In this document: positions 34,996-47,796 of the stretch, in pieces
How positions within the stretch are numbered: the stretch's first letter is position 1
How the letters are laid out: every line of letters starts with the position of its first letter
From: Siphonodentalium dalli
Lineage: Eukaryota > Mollusca > Scaphopoda > Gadilida > Siphonodentaliidae
Assembly: GCA_032622095.1 (NCBI GenBank)
Contig: CP136069.1
Span: forward strand, 153,315,043 to 153,379,042
Length of the DNA: 64,000 bases
Reading direction: 5' to 3'
The notes under the pieces: generated by a model
What the model was told of the DNA's origin: nothing
What the model saw: only the letters and a program-made list of their open reading frames with translations
The model's database searches: none
Translations under genes and position numbers: made by a program

Positions 34996-35252
34996 GCTGT
35001 TGTTCCAGTTTGTTGTTTTTTATCAAGAAAGATAATGGAGGTTTGCTGCAGATTAATCAGAACTTCTTGGTGAGTAAAGGATATTTATTTTTACAAAAGT
35101 AATAGCTTTTAGGCATTCACATTCACACACAAGGGCGGAACTGATGGGAGGAAGGCGCACCATGGCAGGAACCCTAATTCCACCAGAGCAAGGAATGCTT
35201 GTGACAGGTCCGTGTACAATTTATTTCTGAGTGGTCTACACATTGAATATTG

Positions 35253-35755
35253 TTAAAGGCACGTGAGGCCTTAGTTGTCGAAAATATTCATATTTGTTCC
35301 AATCACCGTAAACAAAAAAACATTAAAACGCATACAGTTTCGTTCATATAATACCATGACCATCGCGTAAACAGCATGTTATCATAAAGATTTACTATAT
35401 TTTACCTAAGCAAGAGCCTGATTGTGTTACAGAAGACAACACAATGCTGCTGGCTAATCACACACAAATGGCATAAACGCTCTTTAGTCGTTCCATATCA
35501 GGAATTCATCCACAAAGAACGCTCTTTATGTTTACCATCATAATATAAACAAACACCAGAAAAGTTACTTTTTAGGCTTCTGTTTACATAACAATGGTCG
35601 AAAATATGACAATAACATACTGTTTATGCGATATATCTTATTTGTATACGGACAAAGTCTGTCTACATTTTGTTGTTCTTTCTGTTTGTGGCGGTTTTTG
35701 ACGGGTGGAAATATTTTCACAGGATACCCACCGCCAAGGCCAACCGTACCTTTAA
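35253..35755 (+). mobile_element. U2 MITE copy 1, TTAA-flanked
   Basis: TTAA at each end. Termini TTAAAGGCACGTGAGGCCTT and (inverse) TTAAAGGTACGGTTGGCCTT form a short terminal inverted repeat. 503 bp, non-coding. Over 90% identical by eye to 38719-39219. Confidence 0.8.
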
Positions 35756-37249
35756 GCAATGTTAAACAAAAATAAAGGTACATGAGATTACAACAGTTTG
35801 CATGGTTTACATTAATCTGACTCGACCATACTTGTATTAAAATATTTTAACGGTGTGTTGAAATTACCTCAGTTTGGCATTCCATGTTATGTTCCGATAT
35901 AGTCAGGTAAGGGTTGATCAAACATACCGCAACATGGGCGTGCCCCGGTCTATTTTCGCCATTCAGAGCAAATAATTTCTGCGACATTTTGTGTCGGATT
36001 GTTAGAAAAATAGAACATATATATATGTTGGCTCTCAATATGAAACACATTTATCAGGTTATTTAAGAAATAAATACACTGCTCATTGGCGTGTACCAGT
36101 ATAATAGAATTAGACCACAAAGAAACGGAGTGTATGATGACGCGAAGCTACAAAAAAAATGTATTATAAATTTACCTGGCTGAATCAGGCTGATTAAACA
36201 TGTTGTTTTTGTTAATGTGCCGAGGTGTGATCTTTGGAAGAAAGTTGGAAGAATATATTCTAATTTGATTGTAATTTCAATGGAAGTGTAATAACGCTAT
36301 TAGTTTGCATTCTGATGCATCATGGGAGGAAAACGGGGGGGGGGTATCTCTATCACTTTGCAGACTCCTAGGCCACCTTTAACTGGTTAATACTATGGGT
36401 ATGTGGCAAAATCAAATTTATTTCAAGAAAATATACATGGAACAGCAACAACAACAACAAATGGTAACGGTACATAACAAATCACTTAATCTTTCTTAAT
36501 TCTAATGGGATGGCCAACAATGCCTTTGTACAGATGATATACTAATGAGGGAATTCCAATTGAAACTGGAAAACATCAACGAGCATGACGTAATTTGGTT
36601 GTATTTGAATTCGAGTCGACGAAAGTGCGACGTTTGTTCCAAATTAAATGGGAGTAGACGCACTAAATAAATATTTATTCCGTTTGGTTATACCCGCTAC
36701 AATGCATGGACGTGTGCAAATTTCACATCAACGATGGGTTGAAATTGTTCTTGTAATTTGATTTTCCAACAATGAATTATTGGGGAATTCGTTGTTTTTA
36801 GACCAACATTTGCATATTTTCCTACTTTTGGTACTACATTTTGACTGAAATGGCCATCAGTCGGGAAACTTGTGTCTTGGTCCCTCATGACCCCCGTGGC
36901 CAGCCAAAATTATGAACTTAAATGGTCATCAGTCGGACATTTTCCAGCCTTCGTGGATGGTGTCAGGTTGGAAATTCCCAACACTTGGAAAGCTTGAGGC
37001 CAGTCTAGATGCTATAGGTAAAAGCCACATTTTCTCACTAAATATTATGTTTTAGAATTGATATATAACTTCATATTTTAGCCGTTTTGACCAAAACCCT
37101 CATTAACGCTTTATGCCATTTTAAGAAATCATTTAGATTCGTCTTGAATTAAATACGACGTTTGTTTCAACAGACGAATTTAGAATTAAATTCGAGTTTA
37201 ATTCGAATTGAATGCGAGTGGACGGTAGTGCGACGTTTGTTCCAAGGGT
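35756..37249. other. No gene seen
   Basis: Includes a G run at 36338-36346 and two related stretches with GTGCGACGTTTGTTCCAA (36627-36645, 37220-37238). The open frame at 36697-36888 (minus) has no recognisable domain. Confidence 0.4.
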
Positions 37250-37905
37250 TAGCAGTTTATCAGCATAGCACCGCTAGAATTAAGTTTGAAACTCCCTTTG
37301 TTAATACTTTCATTCGTTAGCAGTTTAGCAGCATAGCACCGCTAGAATTGAGTTTGAAACTCTTGTTTTTTAATATTTTCATTCCTTTGCAGTTTAGCAG
37401 CATAGCACCGCTAGAATTGAGTGTGAAACTCTCTTTTTTTAATATTTTCATTCGTTGGCTGTTTAGCAGCATAGCACCGCTAAAATCCAGTATGAAACTC
37501 TCATTTTTAATATTTTCATTCCTTAGCAGTTAAGCAGCATAGCACCGCTAGGATTGAGTTTGAAACTCTCTTTTTTAATATTTTCATTCCTTAGCAGTTT
37601 AACAGCATAAAACCGCTAGAATTGAGTTTGAAACTCTCTTTTTAATATTTTCTTTTGTTAGCAGTTTAGCAGCATGGCACCTCTAGAATTCAGTTTGAAA
37701 CTCTCTTTTTTAATATTTCCATTCATTAGCAGTTTAGCGGCAGAGCACTGCTAGAATTCAGTTTGAACCATTTATTTAAACTAAAAGCAGTTTAGCAGTC
37801 CTAGAGCCCCTTTAAAACTCCATTTTCTTTCATTTTTTCATTTATTAGCAGTTTAGCAGCTTAGCAATGATAGAATACAGTTTGATACTCTCTTTTTTTG
37901 ATTCA
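37250..37905 (+). repeat. 68-bp tandem array, ~10 units
   Basis: The unit is TTAGCAGTTTAGCAGCATAG, then CACCGCTAGAATT, GAGTTTGAAACTCTC and a T/A-rich tract. It is best preserved in the middle and degrades to the right. GAGTTTGAAACTC is itself a small palindrome inside each unit. Confidence 0.9.
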
Positions 37906-38009
37906 GTTGCACTTGGCACTTAGCCCCTACAAAGATGACTACCAAAACATTTTGACCGCGTTTCTTGCCATATCTAGTCCAGAAGCATGCCTATATGAAC
38001 GAGGTCAAG

Positions 38010-38475
38010 GTTAAGGACTTGGTCGCACGTGAAATTGGACCCGCCCATTTGAGTCGGATCGGTCGATCAGTTTTCGGCGTATAACACACATACACACACA
38101 CATACATACATATACATACATACAGACAGAAGTTCCAAAATATATAATAGACTAGTTGATGTGACAGACTTCGCTCGGGATATTTAGGGATTTCTTTGTG
38201 ATCGCCTCCGTCTGGGCAGACTATACAGCGTCTGGACAAACTTGTTCGATCGGTCCAGAAACATACCTATATAAGCTGATGTGCCCGACTTCGGATCGGT
38301 CGAGTAGTTTTCGAGTCTACAAGATACACACACACACTCACGTATACAGACAGAACTTCCAAACTATATAATAGACTAGCTGATGTGCCCGACTTCGGAT
38401 CGGTCGAGTAGTTTTCAAGTCTATAAGACACACAGACATACAGATATAAGTTCCAAACTATATAATAGACTAGCG
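38010..38475. repeat. Three tandem CTAG-ended tails
   Basis: Three junctions of TATAATAGACTAG at 38143-38155, 38367-38379 and 38461-38473. Each follows an AC-rich microsatellite and CAGA(C)AGAA, and is followed by GATGTGCCCGACTTCGGATC-like sequence. Read on the minus strand, a GC-rich segment followed by CTAG then T resembles Helitron 3' ends; an RTE-type or SINE tail is the alternative. Confidence 0.4.
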
Positions 38476-38488
38476 ACTTTACATGTAT

Positions 38489-38718
38489 TCAATCATCAAT
38501 GTTGAAAGTTGAACAGGGATCACTTGATCGACTATATAGAATCTCTAATGAGTCGCAATTATGTACGAAATTTATAAATGTGTCGGTCTGTTCATGTTGA
38601 CAGAACTGAAACACCTTTCTTTGGAGAGTTGTGGTTTTCTTATCGATGTCAATGCCGGAACTGTTTTCATTTCTGTTAATATGTAATAATTCATGTTGAC
38701 AAAAATGTTCAACGATCC
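38489..38718 (-). other. Short ORF cut by a MITE (unknown)
   Basis: About 75 open codons on the minus strand ending at a TGA near 38489, with FCQHE occurring twice. The open segment stops at the TTAA where the U2 copy at 38719 begins, so a longer sequence may have been interrupted. No family recognised. Confidence 0.2.
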
Positions 38719-39219
38719 TTAAAGGCACGTGAGGCCTTAGTTGTCGAAAATATTCATATTTATTCCAAACACCGTAAACAGAAAAACATTAAAACGCATA
38801 CAGTTTCGTTCATATATACCATGACCATCGCGTAAACGGCATATTATCATAAATATTTACTATATTTTACCTAAGCAAGAGCCTGATTGTGTTACAGAAG
38901 ACAGCACAATGCTGCTGGCTAATCACACACACATGGCATAAACGCTCTTTATTCGTTCCATATAAGGAATTCACCAACAAAGACGATCTTTATGTTTACC
39001 ATCATAATATAAACAAACACCAGAAAAGTTACTTTTTATGCTTTTGTTTACATAACAATGGTCAAATATATGACAATAACATACTGTTTATGCGATATTT
39101 CTTATTTGTATATGGACAACGTCTGTCTACATTTTGTTGTTCTTTCTGTTTGTGGCGGTTTTTGACGGGTGGAAATATTTTCACAGGATACCCACCGCCA
39201 AGGCCAACCGTACCTTTAA
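38719..39219 (+). mobile_element. U2 MITE copy 2, TTAA-flanked
   Basis: Same length class, termini and orientation as 35253-35755. Scattered substitutions and a 2-bp difference near 38815. The plus-strand open frame 38889-39233 lies inside it and is not conserved in copy 1. Confidence 0.8.
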
Positions 39220-39350
39220 AGAGGGACATTTAAGTAAATAAACTTTTTGTTTCAAGTTGTTGTTATCACTAAACGGTCATGTATGTATGATCTTACCCGG
39301 GTTAAAGTGTTAAAACTGCATATTTATTACATTCATATGTGTGATTTACC

Positions 39351-39390
39351 TTAAAGGAACGGGCGGCCTTCGTTGTTGGTTATAATTTAG
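39351..39390 (+). mobile_element. U2-like terminus, truncated
   Basis: TTAAAGGAACGGGCGGCCTT followed by CGTTGTT resembles the U2 left end. No matching right end found. Confidence 0.4.
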
Positions 39391-41672
39391 AAATAACATT
39401 ATCAAATTATGGTACTTTCTTCAAGAATATACTAATAGTATAGTATAATGATGATATGAATGCGATAATATTCACAAAACACGCTTTGTGTCCGAGAAAA
39501 TACAGGTCGACTGTTGTTTAGTTTAGTTAGTCTAGCAACAAGTGTAGTAGATTGTTTATAAGCAGACTCACGATATTGATCCATTTCCTTATTTAGATAC
39601 GCGCGCTTTATATGTCGGTTGTAAAACCCCTAATTTGGTGCGCCTACTACTTACAACTCACATTACGACTCGTAGTAATATTCCTTATTTGGTATGTATG
39701 ACCATATATAGGTTAGGAGAAAATACTAACTCGATTGAAAAATATTTATCTCTTTGCAAGAACAATTATATTATTTACACGTTTTCTGTCTGATCATTTC
39801 CCAATCATAAAGTAACGTGAATTAGCTTTATTTTGAACTGGCAGCGGGTAGAATGGGTGGATTAAAATAAAATTTGGTGTGATTTGAATGCGATTGTTGA
39901 TTGCGCCAATAATTTTATCTACGCATTCCACAGCGCAACGGAACATGTTTATTAGTAGTTCCAAGTGTTTGTCTAGAAACAATCGTAACATAACGTTTTT
40001 TTAATGTTTGTTTACATAACCTAGGGTACAAACGTGACAATAACATGCATTAGAGCACAATCCCATTGTTACAATCGTTCCCTGATTTTTGGTAAAGCAC
40101 ACCAATTCCCAAGGCTGGCGAAGGAATAGTTCAATGATTATCCCATTGTTAGACACCCGCAACTCATAACAAACAAATCGCACGGGCGCTTCAAAGTGGG
40201 AACAGTCCGTGTTGTTTCGGACATATCAATTCACATTCAGTTCATGTTAATCACGTTTTTGGGCGTGGCTAACCGGCTTTTGTGTCCAATCGCGGCCAGC
40301 GCACGGCACATTTCCAGTTTATTGCATTATGTGTGATCAATTGTGCTCTAAGTCGGTCAGAGCACGCGAATTGTTCTGAATAAATTCTGGTAAAGAACAA
40401 TTCTTGTGCTCTAACCATTACATATACGTGATATTTATGTAAAGGATAATGTTCGAAGCAGAGGGAATTCGGTAAAAGAATAGACGAGGGCTTGCCCGAG
40501 TCTATTCTTTACCGAATTCCCGACGCTGAGAATATTATCTGACTTAAAACCCACTCATTGAATTGTCGTTGGAGCCAACTATCAATTGTGTCTGGCCCAA
40601 AGCTCTGCCTTGATTACCTGAGTACACGCCCACAGTTCAGCACGGACAGTTTGTGATGTCCGTGTTGTCCACGATGAAAAGCAACACATTTCAATTATTA
40701 TTTAATTCGAATTAGGACTCGCCAGTTGAGGGACGTTTCTTCCAAAGTTTGTCGTTGCGCTTTGGATTCGGACAGTGTATGTGAGCAATATCTTACTATA
40801 TTTCTTTCTTGATTTAAAGATGCCCCATCTAATTCGACATCAAATACGTAAACATTCCATAATAATTTATCAGGCTCCCGTACCCCCGTATATATCATTT
40901 CCCATATGTTCAAACCCTGGGAGCCTTTTCTATTATCTTCTGATGGGGTTGAAGATTGAACAAACCATGCAGGGAATATATTTCTGTGTTAATACTTGTT
41001 CCTTGAATATAAATTCCCAGCTTGAGGTTGCAAGATTTGTGTAGCTTTGTGAGCCAACATCAATGAAATTCCAACTTTCCAAGCGACGCATAGTACAATC
41101 GATTAATTAAATTAAAGTCCCCCAAACCATGCAAACTCGAGTTAGGACCTTTACCTGCTATAAAATACAATGTTATTACGGAACAGTTATAACCGAGCAT
41201 TATGTTAACTGCATTTTTGTTCAATGTTATAAAACTTCCCTGTCAGAGCAACAGAAAGTTATCATGTTTTGAACTAGTGGAGTATGATATCTTGGCGAAG
41301 CCAGAGTAGATATGCATGACATGTCTATACACATGGGTATACGCTATTCTGTTTCAATTTGATACTGGAAATGTTATATTTTTTCTGTGCTTCCCCATTG
41401 TATTAAAAATAACCATGTGAGCACTTTCTCGTTCAATAAGTAACGTATAGTTAAAATCTGTGTTAAACGGTTTTGTGTTTATTTGACCGACTTAGGGACG
41501 TATTTAGATGTTATCTATATGTGTTTTAGCCTGTCTGCGGACTTTTCTAAATAGTCCAAAGAGCTGTTGGTGTTTTTGTATCAAAGTTTGAAGAAATTGT
41601 ATTTTATTTTTTGGCGTGGCAATATAAAATCAAAATCGCTAAATATTTGTGAGTTTTAATTAGCTCAGCAAA
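39391..41672. other. No gene; hairpins near 40.4 kb
   Basis: The minus-strand frame 40698-40913 and others lack recognisable domains. A smaller hairpin with 18-bp arms sits at 40361-40414 (GAGCACGCGAATTGTTCT and its inverse). Confidence 0.4.
40446..40540. repeat. 95-bp hairpin
   Basis: Arms around GGGAATTCGGTAAAAGAATA and its inverse TATTCTTTACCGAATTCCC, tip GAGGGCTTGCCCGAG. Confidence 0.75.
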
Positions 41673-42104
41673 TTAAAGGTACTCAATCCGATTAAGCACC
41701 CCTAAATTACTATTTCTGTGACTTCAGGGGTAAACAAAATATTTGATTCGAGTCGAGGAACCCATCCATCAAAGCTCAGAGTTATTAGATATTAATTTTT
41801 AAAGTTTGCAATTATTGCCCCTAAGTTTGTAATTTTCTCGAGATGTATCATTTTCACAGAAACACTTATTCAAACAGGCGAAGCTGGATAACTCTAAAAT
41901 CAAGTGTATTAATAACGCAATGAGACCATCCTTTTGACGGCGTGTTTCTGGGCCAGAAACAATAGAAATAACAAAACATCAAAAAACAATCTGATCACTA
42001 TGAGCGTTGATAGATAGGTTACTCGTCTCGAATCAATTATTTTTTATCCCCGAAGCCAAAGAAATAGTAATGTATAAGGGCCTGATCTGATTGAGTACCT
42101 TTAA
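41673..42104. mobile_element. U1 MITE copy 2, TTAA-flanked
   Basis: TTAAAGGTACTCAATCCGAT at the left and its near-inverse at the right, TTAA on both sides, 432 bp. More diverged than copy 1 at 29586-29995. Non-coding. Confidence 0.8.
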
Positions 42105-42962
42105 GTGTTCCGATATTTAATGCAGCTTGCCGACACGCTATATTGACTCAACTTACATGATTGGGGGAGGAGCCACTCTATGACGTCCCTCAGCCGATTT
42201 AATCCCTCGTGTATTCGTAAAAAATAATGCCGGGCATTCTTAAAAAATAATGCCCACGGGCATTCTTAAAAAAGAATGACTGTTGGCGTTAAAATAATGT
42301 TCATGCGATCAAAACGCTTGAGCGTTCTGCCAGATAAGAGCCCTGTCCGGACAAAGGGATAACACGCCGGTGGGTTTTAAGTAAGAAGAACATCTCTCTA
42401 TTATATAATATCCTTTCTGTTCAAGGCGCTTTTAGTGGATGTTACTATTTTAAAATCTGTACCCACAGTGATTATAAACGATAATTTCACTAGTGAATTA
42501 TGTCATTATGTCCAGCACAATGCGCTCTCGTGTTTTTACAACGTACCTATATATGTCTCATGAATTATTTCACGTCGCCAGTTCAACGAAGTGATTACTC
42601 TCTATATAATAACAAATGTGTTTAATTCCGTGGAATCTATATCATATAATGTAGCTGTGGGAAGTTCAATTAAGGGAAACGCCAGCTTTAATACAAGAGG
42701 CACCAGAAATGGCCATACAGATCAAAGAGGAGTGAAACGTCACAAAATTTAACGTCAATATCCGACCCATTACTCCACCGGAAGGTCTTTGATCTTCGTC
42801 GACTCCTAAATTTCCGATGCAGTAAAATCGTCTGAGAATCCTATAATGATATCCATTAAAGATTAAACAAATTTCCTTCTGTGATAATTCCCATCGATTT
42901 TCACAGAGTACAGCTAACACAAGCGTACTCTCCTGACAAGAGGAAAAAGCAGGAAATTATAT
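42105..42962. other. No gene; short GGGCATTC repeats
   Basis: Three copies of GGGCATTCTTAAAAAATAAT-like sequence lie at 42232-42280. The minus-strand frame 42666-42920 has no domain I can name. Confidence 0.4.
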
Positions 42963-43245
42963 AGACAAAAGTTCAACAAGAATGTAGGAAAATTCTTCTT
43001 CACGCAGCGTGTGGTTTCGTCTTGGAATAGTCTACCAGACCATATCGTTCAACTAAAATCTCTGGATGAATTTAAGACTAACATAGACGCTCACTTCTAT
43101 CACTTGAAGTATGATTACGAATACCTCAAATGATATACTCACACTAATATGCATATTATGCAAATCCATTAATTTATTCAATTGTACCGGAACTAAAAGT
43201 CAAATGACTTGTTCCGATGATGATGATGATGATGATGATATATAG
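42963..43245 (+). pseudogene. LINE 3' end fragment with (GAT)n tail
   Basis: Frame 42963-43133 reads KFFFTQRVVSSWNSLPDHIV then LKSLDEFKTNIDAHF and stops. The pattern R-V-V-x-x-W-N-x-L-P followed by F-K-x-x-L/I-D is the C-terminal signature of CR1/Jockey-like LINEs. A 3' UTR of about 90 bp and a (GAT)n tract at 43217-43240 follow. Heavily 5'-truncated copy. Confidence 0.75.
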
Positions 43246-44332
43246 TTGGCTTGCGATACTGTCATAATGAATAATGGTGGTGGTTAAATATTTAAATACT
43301 CATGTGGTTTGGGTTTATTCTTATACATATATATATACTTTACGTATATTCCAACAAGCAGATGGCGAAATGAACGATATTATGGAACTCGACACAAAGT
43401 GTATGGCCGATCGCGTTCGAGGTTAACTTTGATCAGTCCTGATTAAATTGACCCTGCTAACTTGGTTACGATGTTGGTGGGGCATGCTGATTTAGTTACG
43501 GTGGATGTTGTCATGCACCTCCTACCCACCATAATCCTGAATACCAGTTTATATACTAAATGGATTCTCCCAGTCAGTTAAACATTGTACATCGAAATTA
43601 TCTGTTATTGATTTGGAGGGCTGTTAATGTGATACAAGCAGAGGACAGCAGCTGAGGACAGCCAAGTAAAATCGCAGAAGGAGTCCTATATTTAATGAGG
43701 GAAATGCTTAGATAATAAGTTCAACAATCGACCTATGATCGTTTGTTGAACTTATTATCTGAACATTTCATATGGGATAACTACTCATCAATGATGCTTT
43801 AGTATAGAAAGGGTTAAACTTATTATCTGAACATTTCATATGGGATAACTACTCATCAATGATGCTTTAATATATAAAGGGTTATCAGAGAGGGGTTCAA
43901 TCCTGCTTTCCAGATAAGAAATATGGACACTATTAGAGTCCTTTCGCAAAATTACTATTACGATTACGGATAGGATATATTGCCATAAGGTGGACACCAT
44001 CACAATTTACCTACGATGACTAATTGGTGAGATGGCATATGCTCCACTATATTCAGTTGCACAAATATTTGATGGAAAAAGTAATGTGTGTCTCTTTCAG
44101 ATCCCATGTTCTTATCCGTGTGTTATACACCAGACGGATAATGTTAGAGCTTCCCCAGGCAGGACCGGTGACACATCCTTGATACATATGCACATAATTA
44201 AACTGAATGGTTGGTGTATGTTTCGTCTCACAGAAGAACCCCGTGCGTACAGATCGTATACTGGCAGGATATTGTCCATATCCGTAATCGTATTCGTGAT
44301 TTTGCGAAAGATATCCAATATTATAATATGTT
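43246..44332. other. No gene; hairpin plus direct repeat at 43.7 kb
   Basis: Possible ORF 44101-44337 after a TCTCTTTCAG acceptor-like signal has no recognisable domain. Confidence 0.35.
43700..43885. repeat. Hairpin with 69-bp direct duplication
   Basis: GAAATGCTTAGATAATAAGT (43700-43727) pairs with 43743-43769. The right arm plus following sequence, 43748-43816, is repeated directly at 43817-43885. Confidence 0.75.
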
Positions 44333-44465
44333 ATTAATTGGTTGTTTCCATATTGGCCGAGTTATGAGGCCGATGTCTGTCGTATTGGCATGAGGCCGCA
44401 GGCCGAAGGCCAATACGACAGACCGAGGCATCATAACTCGGTCAATATGGAAACAACCAATTAAT
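44333..44465. repeat. 133-bp hairpin, 57-bp arms
   Basis: ATTAATTGGTTGTTTCCATA and its inverse at the far end, with arms running to GTATTGGC/GCCAATAC; the loop is GC-rich (44390-44408). TTAAT at each base. Confidence 0.85.
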
Positions 44466-44805
44466 AAGTATTTGATTAATTAGCAACAATGTAATAATTG
44501 TTTCACATGATGAATATATTAACATAGATATACCATTGTGTGTTTTATTAAATTAACAATTATTCCAGCAATTTTTATTCTTGTGAACTTTGTGAAGAAC
44601 TTGCAGCGATTTCACAGTACTGTCAGTTTCCACTGCGAATGATATTGATACGGATACATGTAGTTCATCCACGTACATGTATATTTACTCCCAAAAACAG
44701 CGACTGTCCGTAATTCATCCGAAATAAACTGCAATCTATCTTCCGTCGACCCAATATTCTTTGCCGATCGAGCTAATTACGTGTGACGTCATATACGTCA
44801 CCTTG

Positions 44806-44890
44806 ACTTATTGGCCGCGTTTTCTACTTATTGGCCGACCTTTTGTTACTTATTGGCCGCGTTTTCTACTTATTGGCCGACTTTTTGTTA
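44806..44890 (+). repeat. ~42-bp tandem repeat
   Basis: Two full copies and a partial of CTTATTGGCCGCGTTTTCTA then CTTATTGGCCGACC...TTGTTA; a degraded third follows to about 44930. Confidence 0.75.
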
Positions 44891-45387
44891 CTTATGACGC
44901 GGGCAGCGTTCTACTTATTGCGGCCGATAACCTATAGCTAATTAATAAAATAGTTTTCACTCGTACATTTTGATGAAGTTTGTGGGGGAAATTGAAGCTG
45001 TTACTGAAAAGCCCTTATTTTTCTAAAATTATATTTTTGCGGTCTTTGGTTAATTCGATGGATTTTATAGTATAGTGGACGATACTGTTATATCGGACAC
45101 CTTTCAGCTAATTAACTACAATGGATAATAATAGTGCCGTTCAAATTTCTTACCACGTAGTCGCAGTAATGTGATATGATTCTGTTTGCCGTGAATATTT
45201 TGTACTTAATTGTGTTGTTTTCAGGTCATATATCGTCGATGGTAGGCTTGATTATTGCATATAAAGCTCCCGTGACCATGTTATTTATAGCTTCTCGAAA
45301 CCGTAATCATAACTACGGATATGGCAAAAGAGTAACCGATATAAAGAACACAAATTCTGGTGACGTAGGACCCTATATTATTAATTC

Positions 45388-45664
45388 TTATCAGTAAAAG
45401 TTCATTATCAGAAAGGTGTTTAATGAATAATTGATAGGTAACATATTTGGTCAAAATAAATAATTTACAATAGAAAATTACCACAATATTATGGGGAGAA
45501 AAGCATCAGCTGCCACATGTTGCATTTTTATCAGTAGAAGTTCATTACGAGAAAGGTGTTCAATGAATAATTGATAGGTCAAATATTTGGTCAAAACAAA
45601 TAATTTACAATAGAAAATTACCCCAATATTACGGGGAGAAAAGCATCAGCTGCCACATGTTGCC
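45388..45664 (+). repeat. Direct duplication of ~137 bp
   Basis: 45388-45523 and 45528-45664 are over 90% identical (TTATCAGTARAAGTTCATTA to CAGCTGCCACATGTTGC). Tandem duplication. Confidence 0.85.
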
Positions 45665-46040
45665 CAAACAAATCACACAGTTTCACTGTAAATTTAATTG
45701 AGGTTCGCTGATCCTCGATTCAATTAGTCTTGTATAGCGAGTATATTTTTGGTAGTCATATAAAATACTGAGGCGATTAATGAACTATCTCTAGGTTATT
45801 AGAACAATCTGCTCCCGATATTCCCCGGTCGTCTACTCTGCCTGGATTGATGGGATTCAGGTCCATTCGTAGTTATTCTGCGTCGGATTCTCACTCTGAT
45901 TCCTCCAACTCATAAATCAATTTCCCAGAGTGATCTCCCCTCGCCATACTCTGTCACATTCACACTCCTTCCGTTCACGCATCAATCGTCATCTTAGCTC
46001 ACGTTTTCTTATCACGATATTCCAAAAGGAGGCTGTTTGT

Positions 46041-46427
46041 TTAAAGACATATTATGGACTTGCTCGGTGCGTGAAACTGATAAATTAGTACTCAGGCGCT
46101 ATGCCAACTGGGGGAATGTAGCATTCTACTAACATCGCCCAAAATCTCAAATGAAATCGACCATACAACTCCATAAAAAACACCGTCTGAACTACGATCA
46201 ATTGTAAATATTTGCATCTCGATTCGGGACGCAACAGTCGGCGATAAATAAACGCAAATGATTTCGCCATCGATACTCATTGCATTTAATAAATAAATAT
46301 ATGTATATATAATACTGACGGTGTGGGTTGTAAATTTGGATTAATATTCATACAAAATAACTACTTTGAGCAAGATTGTTCTCCATTTCTATTTGATCAC
46401 CAACCGGAGTGTATCACATCACATTAA
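46041..46427 (+). mobile_element. V element copy A, TTAA-flanked
   Basis: TTAAAGACATATTATGGACT at the left; CACATCACA then TTAA at the right. 387 bp, one of four copies here (others 57061, 58113, 60927). A 61-codon minus frame (46085-46270) is shared with copy B. No terminal inverted repeat beyond TTAAAG. Confidence 0.75.
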
Positions 46428-46486
46428 AATGATATAGAACTATCCCAATTTTGGCGCCTAAGAACAGTAGTCAGTATATATTATAA

Positions 46487-46626
46487 GTTACAGGGTGAGT
46501 TGTTGCCGGATACGGTGTCACATGAGGCGAAGTGAGATTAATAACGGGCTAGGCGCTAGCCGACCCCGATATTAATCTCGCTGAGCCTCATATGTCACCG
46601 TAGCCGGCAACAACGAGCCCTGTAAC
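46487..46626. repeat. 140-bp hairpin
   Basis: Arms from GTTACAGGG through TGTTGCCGGATACGGTGTCA and its inverse; GC-richer than its surroundings; tip around GGCTAGGCGCTAGCC. Confidence 0.8.
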
Positions 46627-46627
46627 G

Positions 46628-47576
46628 ATTTTATCATGTCACCCACATATCATGTTTTCCGTGTGAGAATTTGAATTACTTATACGAAGTTCATTACCTG
46701 CCAGTAAGTAAATGTGTTGTCTATGGCTATTAACTTATGTAACGTCACAGTGACGCGTCATGGGCGTTGAACGTGAACGCATTGAGTCAATGGCTAATCA
46801 CCAGAAGCAGGACAACAAACTTGAGTTTGATAGTTAATTTATGAGTGTTTAGAATTTCTCAAATATATCACATGCAGGTTTGGGTATATGGTACTATGTC
46901 TTTAAATTAACAGAACTTGATTTCCGACAGATATCCCTTTTCTTGGCGCCAAAATACACCGAAAATATACCCGAGGCGGCAGAGTTCCATGAAAAACAAA
47001 ATGGCGGACATCGAACCCATATGGGAACCCTGAGGGGGGATATGGATTCCATTTGGGACGGGCTACAAAGATGACGACCCGATGACTCCTGATATGACTC
47101 AACCAACGGAGCGTCCTCATTGGTCAATCCAACCAGGTGACATGATAAATATGTATTTAGGGTTTCAGACTAATTTTCGAAAAACATATTTTACTTTTTA
47201 TTTCGATTCTAGTGTTTAAATTAACATGATTGTTTGTAACAAGAATTGTAACAAAGAAGATGCTATTTTTCTTCATATCGAATTTCCTATGCATTGAGTT
47301 CATATGATATGGATGTTTAGAGGGACACCAACATTAATGTTTTATTTTTCAATATAATTATAAAGGTGCATGTTAATTTTTCACGAGATCATTAACAGCT
47401 TTCGGCTGGACATGCTAACAGCCACTGGACCCAAGAAGCTCCACTGGACAACGGGCTTCCACGTGTACCTTAGTCGTATTTATATTCACACAGTACTACA
47501 TTTTGCTTATATGTAGATTTGAATTCGCCCATCGTGTATATTTCCGTAAACGTATTGTATCTTATGACAATTTCAG
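46628..47576. other. No gene seen
   Basis: A perfect TGACGCGTCA palindrome (46751-46760, CRE/ATF-like) and an ATTGGTCAAT stretch near 47119 could be promoter-like, but no gene is anchored to them. Confidence 0.3.
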
Positions 47577-47796
47577 TTCTAACTTTGCGCTAGAAAGGAG
47601 TTTTTGTGTCACGGAAATTGGTCTGACAGATGGTTTATGGTCATCGGTGTTCATAATGCTTAAACTGTGGTGGTCTATATCACACGTTTTGTCAGAACTA
47701 TCCAAAAACAAAAAAGCACGTGTGACATGTATAGTATTGCTGATTATACTACTCGAATTGTTACCAAAGTTGATTCTTGCCATATGCAGGCATTGA
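47577..47796 (+). other. Possible coding segment, unknown
   Basis: Open for about 73 codons after a GACAATTTCAG acceptor-like site, ending at a TGA. Lys/Leu-rich with a hydrophobic stretch (CIVLLIILLELLPKLILAI) that could be a membrane helix. The opposite strand is also open, so chance is a real alternative. Confidence 0.2.
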
